Shown piece by piece: positions 16,711 to 25,174 of a stretch of DNA of 64,000 nucleotides. Location: assembly GCA_963693365.1 (NCBI GenBank), contig CAVNZM010000001.1, forward strand, positions 9,982,001 to 10,046,000, in the 5' to 3' direction. Each line of letters opens with the position of its first letter. Position 1 is the stretch's first letter. The DNA comes from Amoebidium appalachense (taxonomy: Eukaryota; Ichthyosporea). The notes below the pieces were generated by a model, which was not told the DNA's origin, did no database searches, and saw nothing but the letters and a program-made list of their open reading frames with translations. The translations under genes and the position numbers were made by a program.

Positions 16711-17229
16711 TTATTCTCTACACTGCCGCCTATTTTTCTGTACTGATTCATATAACTGCAGCGACAGAATGTCGCACCCCATGTCATGCCAAAGGAAGTC
16801 CTTCAAAAAGTCGATTCGCAGAAGGGTTGTTCGTTTTCTCTTTGCCTCCATGGGGACAGCTCGTCCCTCGCTCATGCCCTCCTCCTCCGTCGGATCCCTC
16901 GGTGGCAGCAGCGACAGCGTGGTGTCCCAGCGCTCCCAGGTCAGCCGAAACGACTTGCCCCAATCCAGGTCGATGGTCACCACATCCCCGGCCCCCTCCA
17001 GTGGACACGTCGAAAACACCAGGTGGTTGAGTCCAGTCCTGTTCGACGTTTCCACCGACTGCAGCGGCAGCATCGTGTCCGACAGCATCGTGTCGCCCTT
17101 GCCGAGTCTTGCGTGGAGCTGTAGCGGCCGGCTTGCCACCCTCCCGGCGCCGTTCGAGTCGAACGTCATGTTGGATACAAGCAGCGACAGCCGATTGACA
17201 AATAGCTTCAGGTCCTGCTCAAAAGCCAT
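16711..17229 (-). CDS. Unidentified 172-residue protein
   Basis: ATG at 17229 (MAFEQDLKLFVNRLSLL), with a TATA-type box on the minus strand at 17289-17282. I recognise no domain. It has a mixed alpha/beta look, a strand-rich middle (HLVFSTCP, VVTIDLDWGKSFRLTWERWD) and a Lys/Arg patch (MEAKRKRTTLLRIDFLK). No transmembrane segment. It could be a minor structural protein, but nothing in the sequence proves this. Confidence 0.65.
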   Translation of the reverse strand: MAFEQDLKLFVNRLSLLVSNMTFDSNGAGRVASRPLQLHARLGKGDTMLSDTMLPLQSVETSNRTGLNHLVFSTCPLEGAGDVVTIDLDWGKSFRLTWERWDTTLSLLPPRDPTEEEGMSEGRAVPMEAKRKRTTLLRIDFLKDFLWHDMGCDILSLQLYESVQKNRRQCRE

Positions 17230-17332
17230 GGTCGGTTCTGGTGCAGATGCAGACTGGCAGCTCCCCGTGTCAGACACACGCTTTTATACCCTCCAGAGTC
17301 CCCGCCTGCGTCGGCGCACACTCATTCGCAAG
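17230..17332. promoter_or_regulatory. Divergent promoter between 17229 and 17333 genes
   Basis: Only 103 bp separate the two start codons. GGTATAAAAG reads toward the minus gene (55 nt from its ATG). No clear TATA for the plus gene. Confidence 0.5.
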
Positions 17333-17641
17333 ATGCCAGTTCTCGAGGCGCTGCATGACCACGAGTGCGCGCTTGCGTGTTTCGGTGTGTGTGTACGTGG
17401 GCCCGAATCGGGGTGTGAGGTGCTGAGCGTGCGCTGTTGCACAAGCATGTGGACCGCAGGTGTGCGACCGGGAGACATTGTGGTGGCGTGCGAGATCAAG
17501 CGCGCAGAATCCGGGTGGCGCAAGGTGTCCCTCGAGCTCGAGGAGGGTGCGTGGACCAGCAACCTGTGCGCGGCAGGGTGCAAGCGGAGAAAGTGGTTTC
17601 ACAGGGGTTGTGCAGGGCAAGCGCCCAAAATTTTGGGGTAG
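17333..17641 (+). CDS. Small Cys-rich protein, unidentified
   Basis: 102 residues from MPVLEALHDHE. It has eleven or so Cys, including a C-terminal CAAGCKRRKWFHRGC cluster, and a central VRPGDIVVACEIKRAESGW. The Cys/His spacing at the end could bind a metal. It is followed after 5 bp by the basic 45-residue ORF, so the two may share a transcript. Confidence 0.5.
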   Translation: MPVLEALHDHECALACFGVCVRGPESGCEVLSVRCCTSMWTAGVRPGDIVVACEIKRAESGWRKVSLELEEGAWTSNLCAAGCKRRKWFHRGCAGQAPKILG

Positions 17642-17646
17642 AGGTC

Positions 17647-17784
17647 ATGTCAAAACGAAGAGGTCGGTCCAAAAAGAGGGGTCACAGACGTGCAAGGAAG
17701 TACGTGTTTGCCAACGAGTTCATGCCAAAATACCGGAGGCTGGCCCTTCGACAAATTGTGCGAGTAAAGCGAAAAACACACTGA
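17647..17784 (+). CDS. Very basic 45-residue protein
   Basis: ATG at 17647. It opens with SKRRGRSKKRGHRRARK and ends with RQIVRVKRKTH, about 40% Lys/Arg. Such short Arg/Lys-rich proteins are known as DNA-condensing core proteins in several DNA viruses; here that is inference from composition only. Confidence 0.5.
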   Translation: MSKRRGRSKKRGHRRARKYVFANEFMPKYRRLALRQIVRVKRKTH

Positions 17785-17873
17785 GATTTATTCTGTCGAC
17801 ATCGATGTTGGAAAAATCACATACCATTATGCACATAACCACCGACCCGAATTTGCCCCTAAAGTGACAACCC

Positions 17874-18058
17874 GAGATTACATCAATGACAAATATACGA
17901 TTCTACAACCCCGAATGAATTCTATCACTTGCACACGAAACAAGTACCCGAGAAATCACATCAATGACAAATATACGATTCTACAACCCCGAATGAATTC
18001 TATCACTTGCACACGAAACAAGTACCCGAGAAATTACATCAATGACAAATATACACAG
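17874..18058 (+). repeat. 78-bp tandem repeat, about 2.4 copies
   Basis: CATCAATGACAAATATAC starts at 17881, 17959 and about 18037. It lies just beyond the stop of the minus-strand MYND gene. Confidence 0.95.
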
Positions 18059-18082
18059 ACACAGCATCACCACGGCCATCCC

Positions 18083-19492
18083 CTACGGGCCCTGCTTCTG
18101 GCAGTCCTTCTTGTGCTCACCCCAATCGCGGGTCTGGCAGTCCCTGCTGCAGTAGTAGACGTGCTTACAGGCCGAGCACTTCTTGGTGCGCCCGGTCGAG
18201 CCGCAGGTGGCACAGACGACAGAGGGCAGCTTGTCGATGAAGTGCTTGACGGCCCGGTTGCACCATTCATACATACACATGTTGTCCATGTCGTACTCCG
18301 TGGACACGGGAAGAGTGCTCACCGCAAACTCCGCAATCTGAAGAACAGCCTCGGGCGTGGTGTGCTCGAGGCCGGAAGACGCGCACAGTACATGAAGCAT
18401 CATTCTGAAGACAATACCGGCGCCCGTGCTGATGTTTCCGGCATAGAGGGCATTGTAGTCCCGCTCCTCCAGCACGTAGCGGTGGAAGACACAGTAGTGC
18501 CTAAAACACGCGAAGTAGGCAGCCATGTTGCGTTCGGCCGCAGTCACCGTTGGGTCGTTCACCCATCTCCGCTCCTCTATAGCACGCATCTCGCCCGCCA
18601 GGGTAGCCTCGCATTCCATGTAGCGCTCCTTGTTGCGAAACACACGCAGGTCGCCGCACTCCAGAACTTTTAGCATCAGGTTGCAGACCGGGTCCGAGTG
18701 GAAACGCAAGTGGCTGTCCATGGTGTAGACCACGACCTCGTTTTTCGACACCGTTGGGTCTTGGTGGGTGGGTTGCTCCTTGCAGTCCTTCTTGTGCTCG
18801 GGCCACTTTTGTTTCATACAGATGTCATTGCAGAAGTAGGCGTTTCTGCAGCGGGTGCACTTCTTTGTGTCGACGGGCGAGCGGCACTGGAGACATGACA
18901 CGGAAGGCAACTCGTTCACAAAGTGCTCGACGGCCCGGTTAGCCCAATCATTGTACACCACGTCGACAATGTCCTTGCATACCGTATACGTACCCAAGGC
19001 GGAAGTGGCCGGCTCTTGACTGAAGTGGGCAGCGGGTCGGGCCTTGAGACCGGACCGCTCGCATAGCGCCGTCCCCACGAGCATGAAGAAGTCCTGAACC
19101 CCTTGACCGAGCGTGCCCTCGTGGAGAGCCTCATGGTCCGGCTTCCCCAGCACGTAGCGCTGGAAGGCGGCGTACATTGGGAACGCGATGGAGTGCAGAC
19201 AAGTGTCCCAGAGGGGCGGCACCCGCCCAGGCCCGTGGGGTTGTCTCTCCAAATGCAGCAGCAAAGTTTTCATGTCGTTTTCAAGGACTGAACGGAACGC
19301 AGCGAAGCTCTCCTGTGTTTCGAAGATGCGGAGGTCGCCGTCTCTCGCAACTTCCAGCAGGCGAGCGCTGGCAGGGTCCCGGTGGAGCCGATACTTGTCG
19401 TCCACGGCATAGACGACGACCTTGTCCGTGTCCGAGCCGGGGGGCCGGACGACGAAAGGCAAAGCCACGGCCTCTTCAGGTGTTCGGTCCAT
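18083..19492 (-). CDS. Double MYND zinc-finger protein with internal duplication
   Basis: 469 residues from the ATG at 19492 (MDRTPEEAV). Two MYND fingers are complete: residues 200-237 (CLQCRSP..CTRC..YFCND.C....W.EHKKDC) and 427-464 (CATCGST..CSAC..YYCSRDC....W.EHKKDC). Each follows a related ~200-residue module (VVVYAVDDKYRLHRDP against VVVYTMDSHLRFHSDP; NRAVEHFVNELPSV against NRAVKHFIDKLPSV), so the gene arose by duplication of a module plus finger. MYND fingers are protein-protein interaction domains. There is no SET domain. TATA-type box on the minus strand near 19669. Confidence 0.9.
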   Translation of the reverse strand: MDRTPEEAVALPFVVRPPGSDTDKVVVYAVDDKYRLHRDPASARLLEVARDGDLRIFETQESFAAFRSVLENDMKTLLLHLERQPHGPGRVPPLWDTCLHSIAFPMYAAFQRYVLGKPDHEALHEGTLGQGVQDFFMLVGTALCERSGLKARPAAHFSQEPATSALGTYTVCKDIVDVVYNDWANRAVEHFVNELPSVSCLQCRSPVDTKKCTRCRNAYFCNDICMKQKWPEHKKDCKEQPTHQDPTVSKNEVVVYTMDSHLRFHSDPVCNLMLKVLECGDLRVFRNKERYMECEATLAGEMRAIEERRWVNDPTVTAAERNMAAYFACFRHYCVFHRYVLEERDYNALYAGNISTGAGIVFRMMLHVLCASSGLEHTTPEAVLQIAEFAVSTLPVSTEYDMDNMCMYEWCNRAVKHFIDKLPSVVCATCGSTGRTKKCSACKHVYYCSRDCQTRDWGEHKKDCQKQGP

Positions 19493-19639
19493 GCTTGTGC
19501 GTGAATGCCAGCGTGTGGTGATTTGTCTAGTGAAACGATCCACCAAGAAAGGGCGAGAAAGAGGGACGTGGTGAAATGTCTGGCAACAATCGTTTGGCCG
19601 GGAGTCGTTGTGAGGGAGAATGTGTGAAAACGTGAAAGT

Positions 19640-20408
19640 GACAGGGTTGGCCTTGTGTTGGTCTTTTATGTAGGATCAGTTTTCAGAAGGGACTGGTATG
19701 GCATGTCCACAGCGCCATTTGATTGGAGATCAATTCTCGCGCTGATTGGTTGGCAGGGATTGATTGATCTAGGTTGAGCTAATGTGATTGGTTCGCAAAA
19801 TTCTGACAGCATTGAAGTGAGCCACCGCGATAATTAATTTGATTGGTAGATTTGCATATCCGATCTGACAGCCAATTTTGATCTTAGTCATGATTACACC
19901 AATCAAAACGCGATAGCTGTCAGCCCTGAGAAGCGCAGCCGTGCTGGACACGACCAGTAAATAAAAATTGCCACTTCCTCTTCCACACCGTGACCTGTGT
20001 TGTGGACCGTAGCGCTTGCATGCATGGTGCTGCTCGTGCTGCTTGCCGCGTGCTGGCGCTCAGGGGGGGGGGGGGGGGGGGTATGTAATTTTTATTCCTG
20101 GGCCCGACAGTCCGATGAGCCATCTGAAAGCACTGGCATGGCATGACCGTAGCGCCATTCGATTGGATATCTCGCTAGATTACGCCTCACGCGCTGATTG
20201 GTCAGCCGCGATTGGATCGTAAATATAAATTCCGATTGGATCATGTGGTTACATCTCATGGTAAGTAAATTTTGATTCCATCAGATAAATCATGTCCATC
20301 CAATCAAAACGCGACAGCTGTCAGCCTTGCCCTGCCTGGCAGGTATAAAATGCCGCGACTCAGCGCTATGCTGACACTTTCCACTCTTCCTGTTTCTCTT
20401 CACCAACA
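19640..20408. promoter_or_regulatory. Duplicated CCAAT-box control region between MYND and 20409 genes
   Basis: Two related blocks, 19690-19925 and 20135-20330, share GGTATGGCATG..GCGCCATT..GATTGG, CGCGCTGATTGG and CCAATCAAAACGCGA..AGCTGTCAGCC. Together they hold about eleven ATTGG/CCAAT boxes. TATAAAA at 20344 serves the plus gene (65 nt to its ATG). Confidence 0.7.
19929..20100 (+). repeat. Relic copy of gene 3' ends
   Basis: GAGAAGCGCAGCCGTGCTGG and AAATAAAAATTGCCACTTCC match the end of the 20409 gene (20811-20860). The following GCGCTTGCATGCATGGTGCT stretch matches the C-terminal membrane segment of the 21191 gene. Ends in poly-G. Confidence 0.9.
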
Positions 20409-20840
20409 ATGTCCGGCACACCATCTGCAAAGGCCGGCCCTGACCCAGCCGGGCAGCCTGCCAGTCCACGGCCCCCAGGGTCATTTGCCACGTGGCCTCC
20501 CGAATGGCAGCAGTACCTGTACGAGGAGGCAAAGCGTGACCGCTACCGTGCGCGCGCCAGCGAGCGGGAGATGCAGCTCAAGTACAAGGTGCTGCACAAG
20601 AAGTACAAGCGCCTCAAGACCAGCGTGAGCCTGTACCGTATGACATGGAGGAGCCTGAAGAACCTCAGCGACCCCGAGACCTCCGCCGAGGAGTCCCCCA
20701 CCGAGGAGCGCCCCATTCGCATCTTGAGCTCTGAGGAGGAGCGCCACCACAAGAAGCCCCCCGAGAAGAAGCGCGCGCGGTCGCCCGAGGACACTTCGGT
20801 GCCCACCGAGAAGCGCAGCCGTGCTGGACACGAGGAGTAA
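20409..20840 (+). CDS. Basic coiled-coil, nuclear-type protein
   Basis: 143 residues. A Pro/Gly-rich N-terminus leads to a helical segment (EEAKRDRYRARASEREMQLK through YKRLKTSVSLYRMTWRSL). An acidic TSAEESPTEERP stretch and basic PPEKKRARSP and EKRSRAGH segments that look like localisation signals follow. The promoter has a clear TATA box. Function unknown; it shares the coiled-coil plus basic/acidic-tail style of the other element proteins. Confidence 0.75.
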   Translation: MSGTPSAKAGPDPAGQPASPRPPGSFATWPPEWQQYLYEEAKRDRYRARASEREMQLKYKVLHKKYKRLKTSVSLYRMTWRSLKNLSDPETSAEESPTEERPIRILSSEEERHHKKPPEKKRARSPEDTSVPTEKRSRAGHEE

Positions 20841-21045
20841 ATAAAAATTGCCACTTCCTCTTCCACACCTGTGTTGTGGACCGTAGCGCTTGCATGCATG
20901 GTGCTGCTCGTGCTGCTTGCCGCGTGCTGGCGCTCAGGGGGGGGGGGGGGGGGGGTCTTGTTGTTTGTGTTAATGCACCCACAGCGTGCCCTTTGTGACA
21001 CTTGCAGTGGGTTGTTGTTGTTGCCTTTTACAACCACCGCTCTGG
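20809..21045 (+). repeat. Second copy of the 3'-end duplication
   Basis: Runs from the real 3' end of the 20409 gene into a copy of the membrane-anchor sequence (GCGCTTGCATGCATGGTGCT at 20885) and poly-G. TCTTGTTGTTTGTGTT at 20957 also occurs at 21596 inside the C2H2 gene. A short frame at 20871 encodes the ALACMVLLVLLA segment but looks like a relic. Confidence 0.85.
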
Positions 21046-21190
21046 ACACAAGATCGAACAGCTATCAAATTGACCATATATACGACAAAGAAAAACAAGG
21101 TTGCCAAAGATCATTGTAGCAGTGCGTCCTCCGTCTTGGCGCGCCCTACGTCCCAGCGGTTTTTAGGTTCCATTAGCACTGCGATGCATA

Positions 21191-21508
21191 ATGTCTGTGT
21201 GTGCTCCCCGAGTTGCTGGGGAGGGGGCGCTCCAAACTATCTCTTCGGAAGGTATGACTTCTCCGAACATTGCAAACCTGAGATTTGACAACCCGAGTAA
21301 CTCGTGGTTGCGCAGGGATGACATTGCCGCCGACCCGCACGAGTACCACCTGACCATCGACAACAACACGCGCTTCATGCTCTACATGGGCACTTCATTG
21401 GACGACCATGATGCACAGCTCAAGAGCGCTTCGATGTGGAGGGGCATAGCGCTTGCATGCATGGTGCTGCTCGTGCTGCTTGCTGGCGTGCTGGCGTACA
21501 GGTGGTAG
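21191..21508 (+). CDS. Small tail-anchored membrane protein
   Basis: 105 residues with one hydrophobic segment at about 83-103 (GIALACMVLLVLLAGVLAYRW) and no signal peptide, so a C-terminal anchor with the N-terminus in the cytosol is likely. TATA-like CATATATAC at 21075. The poly-G run directly after the stop is shared with the two relic copies upstream. Role unknown. Confidence 0.75.
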   Translation: MSVCAPRVAGEGALQTISSEGMTSPNIANLRFDNPSNSWLRRDDIAADPHEYHLTIDNNTRFMLYMGTSLDDHDAQLKSASMWRGIALACMVLLVLLAGVLAYRW

Positions 21509-21570
21509 GGGGGGGGGGGGGGGGGGGGTTAAGTTTGTAATTTTTATTCCTGGGCCGCACCAGGCGGACT

Positions 21571-22155
21571 TCACACGAGTTGGTTGCCCGGTTGATCTTG
21601 TTGTTTGTGTTTATGCACCTCCTTTCGATGTCGCCACAGCCCACTACGCCATGAGAAGGCCTTTGAGCACCCTTTATCGCATGTGTACAAACGCTCACCT
21701 GTATGAATCCGGTTATGTAGTTTGAGCGCATTGGCAGTTTTGAAGGTTGCTTCACATCCAATAGCCTTGCACATTAGCTGTTGTATTGGATAGTGCGTTC
21801 GTAAGTGCATAAGAAGTGCCCCCCTATGTGAAAAGCGCCTGCCACATTCCTCGTGTTCGCAAGCGTAAGGGCGTTCACCTGTGTGTCTTCTTTTGTGTCG
21901 CAGAAGTCGTCCAGATGTCGGGGCCCTGTATGTGCATCCGCTGTAGCTGCATTCAAATTTTTTTACTCCAGTGTGAGTTGTAAGGTGTGCGTCCAGGCCA
22001 ACCTGCTGTGTGCACCGTACTGCACAACCAGGCCATGTACAGGAAAATGGTTTTTCACCGGTATGACATGTGGCGTGCCGTTGGAGGTTCTGTTTTGTTG
22101 AAAATTTCTTATTACATATCGCACATATATGGTCTTGCATATTCATGTATGGCAT
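21571..22155 (-). CDS. Six-finger C2H2 zinc-finger protein
   Basis: 194 residues from the ATG at 22155 (MPYMNMQD). Six C2H2 fingers in series with classic linkers (HTGEKPF, HTGVKKF, HTGERPY, HTGERLY). Four have the C-x4-C spacing of TFIIIA/GLI-like fingers (CTWPGC, CSYSGC, CEHEEC, CKAIGC). A DNA- or RNA-binding regulator, probably nuclear. The gene ends 62 bp from the membrane-protein stop, convergent with it. Confidence 0.92.
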   Translation of the reverse strand: MPYMNMQDHICAICNKKFSTKQNLQRHATCHTGEKPFSCTWPGCAVRCTQQVGLDAHLTTHTGVKKFECSYSGCTYRAPTSGRLLRHKRRHTGERPYACEHEECGRRFSHRGALLMHLRTHYPIQQLMCKAIGCEATFKTANALKLHNRIHTGERLYTCDKGCSKAFSWRSGLWRHRKEVHKHKQQDQPGNQLV

Positions 22156-22374
22156 CAAAAAAATAAGAGGTTGCTGAAACCCGGTAGTCGGGTCGTCGGT
22201 AGTAGCTAGCTTTTGCACTGGGAATATTTTTCACCTTTTTATTTTTTTCTAAAAGTAAGTTACCACCCAACGACCCGACCACCACTAAGTAAAATCATCA
22301 ACCCAACTCAAAATCTATAATAAAACACCACTTTGGAATGTGTCTGGGTAGCTACTTGTCGTAAGATCCCGCAG

Positions 22375-23931
22375 CTATTCCAGCGAACCAAGACGGTCCT
22401 GCTCCATGGCCTGACAAACATCTTTCGACAGACCAACCCTCTCAAACGACAAAACATAACAGTACCGAGATGCTCCATTGACCTTGGTAGCCACTGGTTG
22501 TCCCAAAATAGCTCGAAGCGCACTACCAAACAGCTTTTGGCTTGGTCTCTGACTGCGCCCGGTTGCGTTCCGCTCGTGCCACAGACGAAAGTAGTTAAAC
22601 AGGTCGGTGCTGGTGAACCGTTGGCCATCAACAGGTCTGGGCCATTCCTCACATCCGTTGTCCCCCGTCACAAGGTCGCGTAGAAACTGCAGTTCGTCTG
22701 GCCGTCCAAGATCTGTCAACCGTGAACGAAGTTCGGTTGTTGGAGGGGTTGGCATACGCTGGGGGACATTCACTTCAGCCATCAGCTCGTCCAAAATCGC
22801 CTGGAGAACAGATGGATTGGAGTGTCGTTCCTTAAATTCCGCAAAGTATGCAAACTGCCCCTTCCTCTCCGACGAAGATTCAAAACAGGCCCATCGTCGG
22901 TCACCCTCCTCTAGATTCAGTGGGTGTGACTCGTTGCTGAGAATCACATAGCGTTCACAACTCTCCACAGTAATGATGTCACACCCCTTCTTTTCCATAA
23001 GGCTTGTGGTTTCCGTAACACGGGCCTTCATCTGGTTGATGATATCAACATTACCATGCCAAAACACCTCATCGCACACGATGAGCAGTCGGTTGTTGAG
23101 ATGGGCATTGAAGTTCCCACCAACGTGCTTTTTGTTTGTGACGGACACATAGTAGTCGCGTCCGATGATATCACCCAGGACATCAAAGAACACGTTCTTG
23201 CCCACACCTTGGACTGACCGGAAGACGAGAGCCACTCCTGGTTTGATGTCAGGGTACTGAAAGAGTTGGGCCAACCAGTGACGTGTGTAGAGGTAAGCTT
23301 TCTCGTCGTAGTTGCACAACATGCGAAGATGGCCAAAAAACATACTGGTTGCCGATTGCGCGAGAGGGCGTGTGGGGTTGTGCACTATCTTGAGTCCACG
23401 AAAAATGTTAAAAGGACGGCCTTGGCTCATGACATTTTGTGCACGACGCTTCCCCGTCCGTGGATCCGGGTCTGCTGGGTCAAACACAAAGCGCGAATAT
23501 TGCAGTATGTGGTCACTCTCCATGAACCAGGTACCCTTGTAGACACGCGTGATGGGCCGATTGCGCTCAAAAAATTCCATTCTGAAGAGGTACTTAGAGA
23601 GACATTCTCTTGCGCTTTTGGGTGTATGCAGCTCAATGACGTGCCGCCCGGTCTTGTGGTCATAGTTCTTGAGCAGGTATTGAGAACCACACTCAACAAA
23701 AGCCACATTGCTCTGCAAAAAACGGATGCAATTCTCATAAGTCCATGAAATGCTCTGGCATGTGCGTGGCTTGAAGCTCAGTCCAAAGGGTGGTTCTGGG
23801 CTGCAGTTCTCGAATCTCAGAAACAATGTCTCTTCGGAGATGGGAGGGATCTCCAACAGGTGAAATATAGACGACATCGTTACTAGTGGCCTAGATAATA
23901 TTTTGCGCTGACCGGGGGCAGACTGAGCCAT
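22375..23931 (-). CDS. Superfamily-3 helicase (DUF5906/D5-like) replication protein
   Basis: 518 residues. Walker A is GVGKN at 242-246; the Asn in place of Ser/Thr is usual in the DUF5906 group. Walker B is LLIVCDE at 282-288, motif C VILSNE at 329-334, and an arginine-finger-like GDRRW follows at 343. Residues 1-190 have no primase motifs I can recognise. Residues 414-495 form a C-terminal domain also found in the 24135 protein, probably winged-helix. SF3 helicases start replication in many small and large DNA viruses and in plasmids. A TATA-type box (GTATATATA, minus strand 23957-23949) sits about 20 nt from the ATG. It is the element's clearest replication gene. Confidence 0.88.
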   Translation of the reverse strand: MAQSAPGQRKILSRPLVTMSSIFHLLEIPPISEETLFLRFENCSPEPPFGLSFKPRTCQSISWTYENCIRFLQSNVAFVECGSQYLLKNYDHKTGRHVIELHTPKSARECLSKYLFRMEFFERNRPITRVYKGTWFMESDHILQYSRFVFDPADPDPRTGKRRAQNVMSQGRPFNIFRGLKIVHNPTRPLAQSATSMFFGHLRMLCNYDEKAYLYTRHWLAQLFQYPDIKPGVALVFRSVQGVGKNVFFDVLGDIIGRDYYVSVTNKKHVGGNFNAHLNNRLLIVCDEVFWHGNVDIINQMKARVTETTSLMEKKGCDIITVESCERYVILSNESHPLNLEEGDRRWACFESSSERKGQFAYFAEFKERHSNPSVLQAILDELMAEVNVPQRMPTPPTTELRSRLTDLGRPDELQFLRDLVTGDNGCEEWPRPVDGQRFTSTDLFNYFRLWHERNATGRSQRPSQKLFGSALRAILGQPVATKVNGASRYCYVLSFERVGLSKDVCQAMEQDRLGSLE

Positions 23932-24134
23932 TTTCGCATATGCGGGATTATATATACCTTGCGTCCTGGGCCACCGCGTGGGGCATGGGGGCTGGGCGGG
24001 GCATGTGGGGCACGCCAGGCATGCACAGTGGTCTCACAGGCGAGGCACAGTGGTCTCACAGGCGGCACGGGGCGCCGGCCCCCCCCCCTCAGTCCCGACT
24101 GGGGGGTGATTTTTATTCTCTTGTGTTGTAAGTG
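23932..24134. promoter_or_regulatory. Divergent promoter, helicase and nuclease genes
   Basis: 203 bp between opposite start codons. It holds the helicase TATA box and a GC-rich stretch with two ACAGTGGTCTCACAGGCG copies (24027 and 24048). Coordinated expression of the two replication-type genes is likely. Confidence 0.55.
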
Positions 24135-24821
24135 ATGGCTACCTACGACGAGTCATATGTCAGGGATAGGCTGGCCAAGCTCGAAGGTGGAACCATTGAG
24201 GTACGCACGCCCGCAGGACGGATCGACCTGCTGACGGCCACGGAAGTCATCGAAGTCAAGCGCGCTTCTAAATGGAAATCCGCCGTTGGGCAGGTCCTGT
24301 GCTATCAAGCCTACTGTCCGAACCATCGACCTCGGGTACATCTGTTCGATATTGCGTCCCTAGATTGCTTGAAAGTGGCGATCGAAACGATGACGCTCCT
24401 GGGCATCAGAGCCACGATCGAACCAGACACCTTGCAGCTCATTTGGAGCCCACTTCCAGCGCTGGATGTGGAGGCCGAAAAGCCAGTGGCAGTCTGCACA
24501 TCAGCTAACAATGAGATGCAATTCCTAAGGGATCTGTTGTCACACAGAAACGGATGTGAAAATTTCACATTCATCCACAACGGTTGTGCCGTGACATCAA
24601 CCGGGCTGTATCAGCTTTTTCAGGAATGGCACAACGTCAACGCTGCCCAAACTCCTATGCCAAGCACTCGGGCATTCGGGATGGCCATTACAAAAATTCT
24701 TGGACACACAAAATGCACGCTCGAACCTAGAGTTTGCAAATGGCCACTGCACCCACCAACAGGTGCCAGTGGCAAGTCAGACTGCTACTACCTGTGGGCT
24801 TCAAGGATCTTTCAGGATTAG
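24135..24821 (+). CDS. PD-(D/E)XK-type nuclease fused to the helicase C-terminal domain
   Basis: 228 residues from the ATG at 24135. Residues 22-55 fit a PD-(D/E)XK core: D31 in GRIDLLT, E40 and K42 in VIEVK, and Q53 in AVGQVLCYQ, followed by RVHLF. This endonuclease-like module is known in giant viruses and phages. Residues 127-221 (MQFLRDLLSHRNGCE, STGLYQLFQEWHN) align by eye with helicase residues 414-493 (LQFLRDLVTGDNGCE, STDLFNYFRLWHE). The shared domain suggests both proteins bind the same partner or DNA site. It could process replication intermediates or genome ends. Confidence 0.75.
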   Translation: MATYDESYVRDRLAKLEGGTIEVRTPAGRIDLLTATEVIEVKRASKWKSAVGQVLCYQAYCPNHRPRVHLFDIASLDCLKVAIETMTLLGIRATIEPDTLQLIWSPLPALDVEAEKPVAVCTSANNEMQFLRDLLSHRNGCENFTFIHNGCAVTSTGLYQLFQEWHNVNAAQTPMPSTRAFGMAITKILGHTKCTLEPRVCKWPLHPPTGASGKSDCYYLWASRIFQD

Positions 24822-25174
24822 GAGCGCCCCCAGGCCCCCACCACCCCACCACCCCACCATCGGGGCAAAGGTGCATTGGACCATCACCCAATAAACCTGG
24901 CACCAGTGAGCAAGCAGGTCTTGCAATATGTCTCAAACAACTTGCATAGACACTGCGCGGGGCTTGGGTGGCTGGGAGGGGCACGCGAGGCACGCGAGGC
25001 ATGCACGGCCGGCGAGACGCAGCAGGCTCGCAGGACCACGGAACCCGATAGCCCGACCCAAAACTAGTGCGGGGCTTGGGGGGCTGGGGGTGGCACGCCA
25101 GGCACGCACGGCCCCAGGACAGCCCGGAGCAGCAGTAGCCGTTGGAAATTATTTTCTCCCCCCTCAATAACACC
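24822..25174 (+). repeat. GC-rich spacer with relic of downstream zinc-finger gene end
   Basis: GGGGCTTGGG-GGCTGGG-GGCACGC units recur at 24958, 25073 and 25443, with a related form at 23975. GAACCCGATAGCCCGACCC..AAACTAG at 25040-25066 matches the 3' end of the 25175 gene (25414-25441). No gene seen. Confidence 0.7.

Noticed and set aside
20871-21119. Second small membrane protein
   Set aside because: It is a copy of the 3' end of the 21191 gene without the N-terminal part, running into poly-G.
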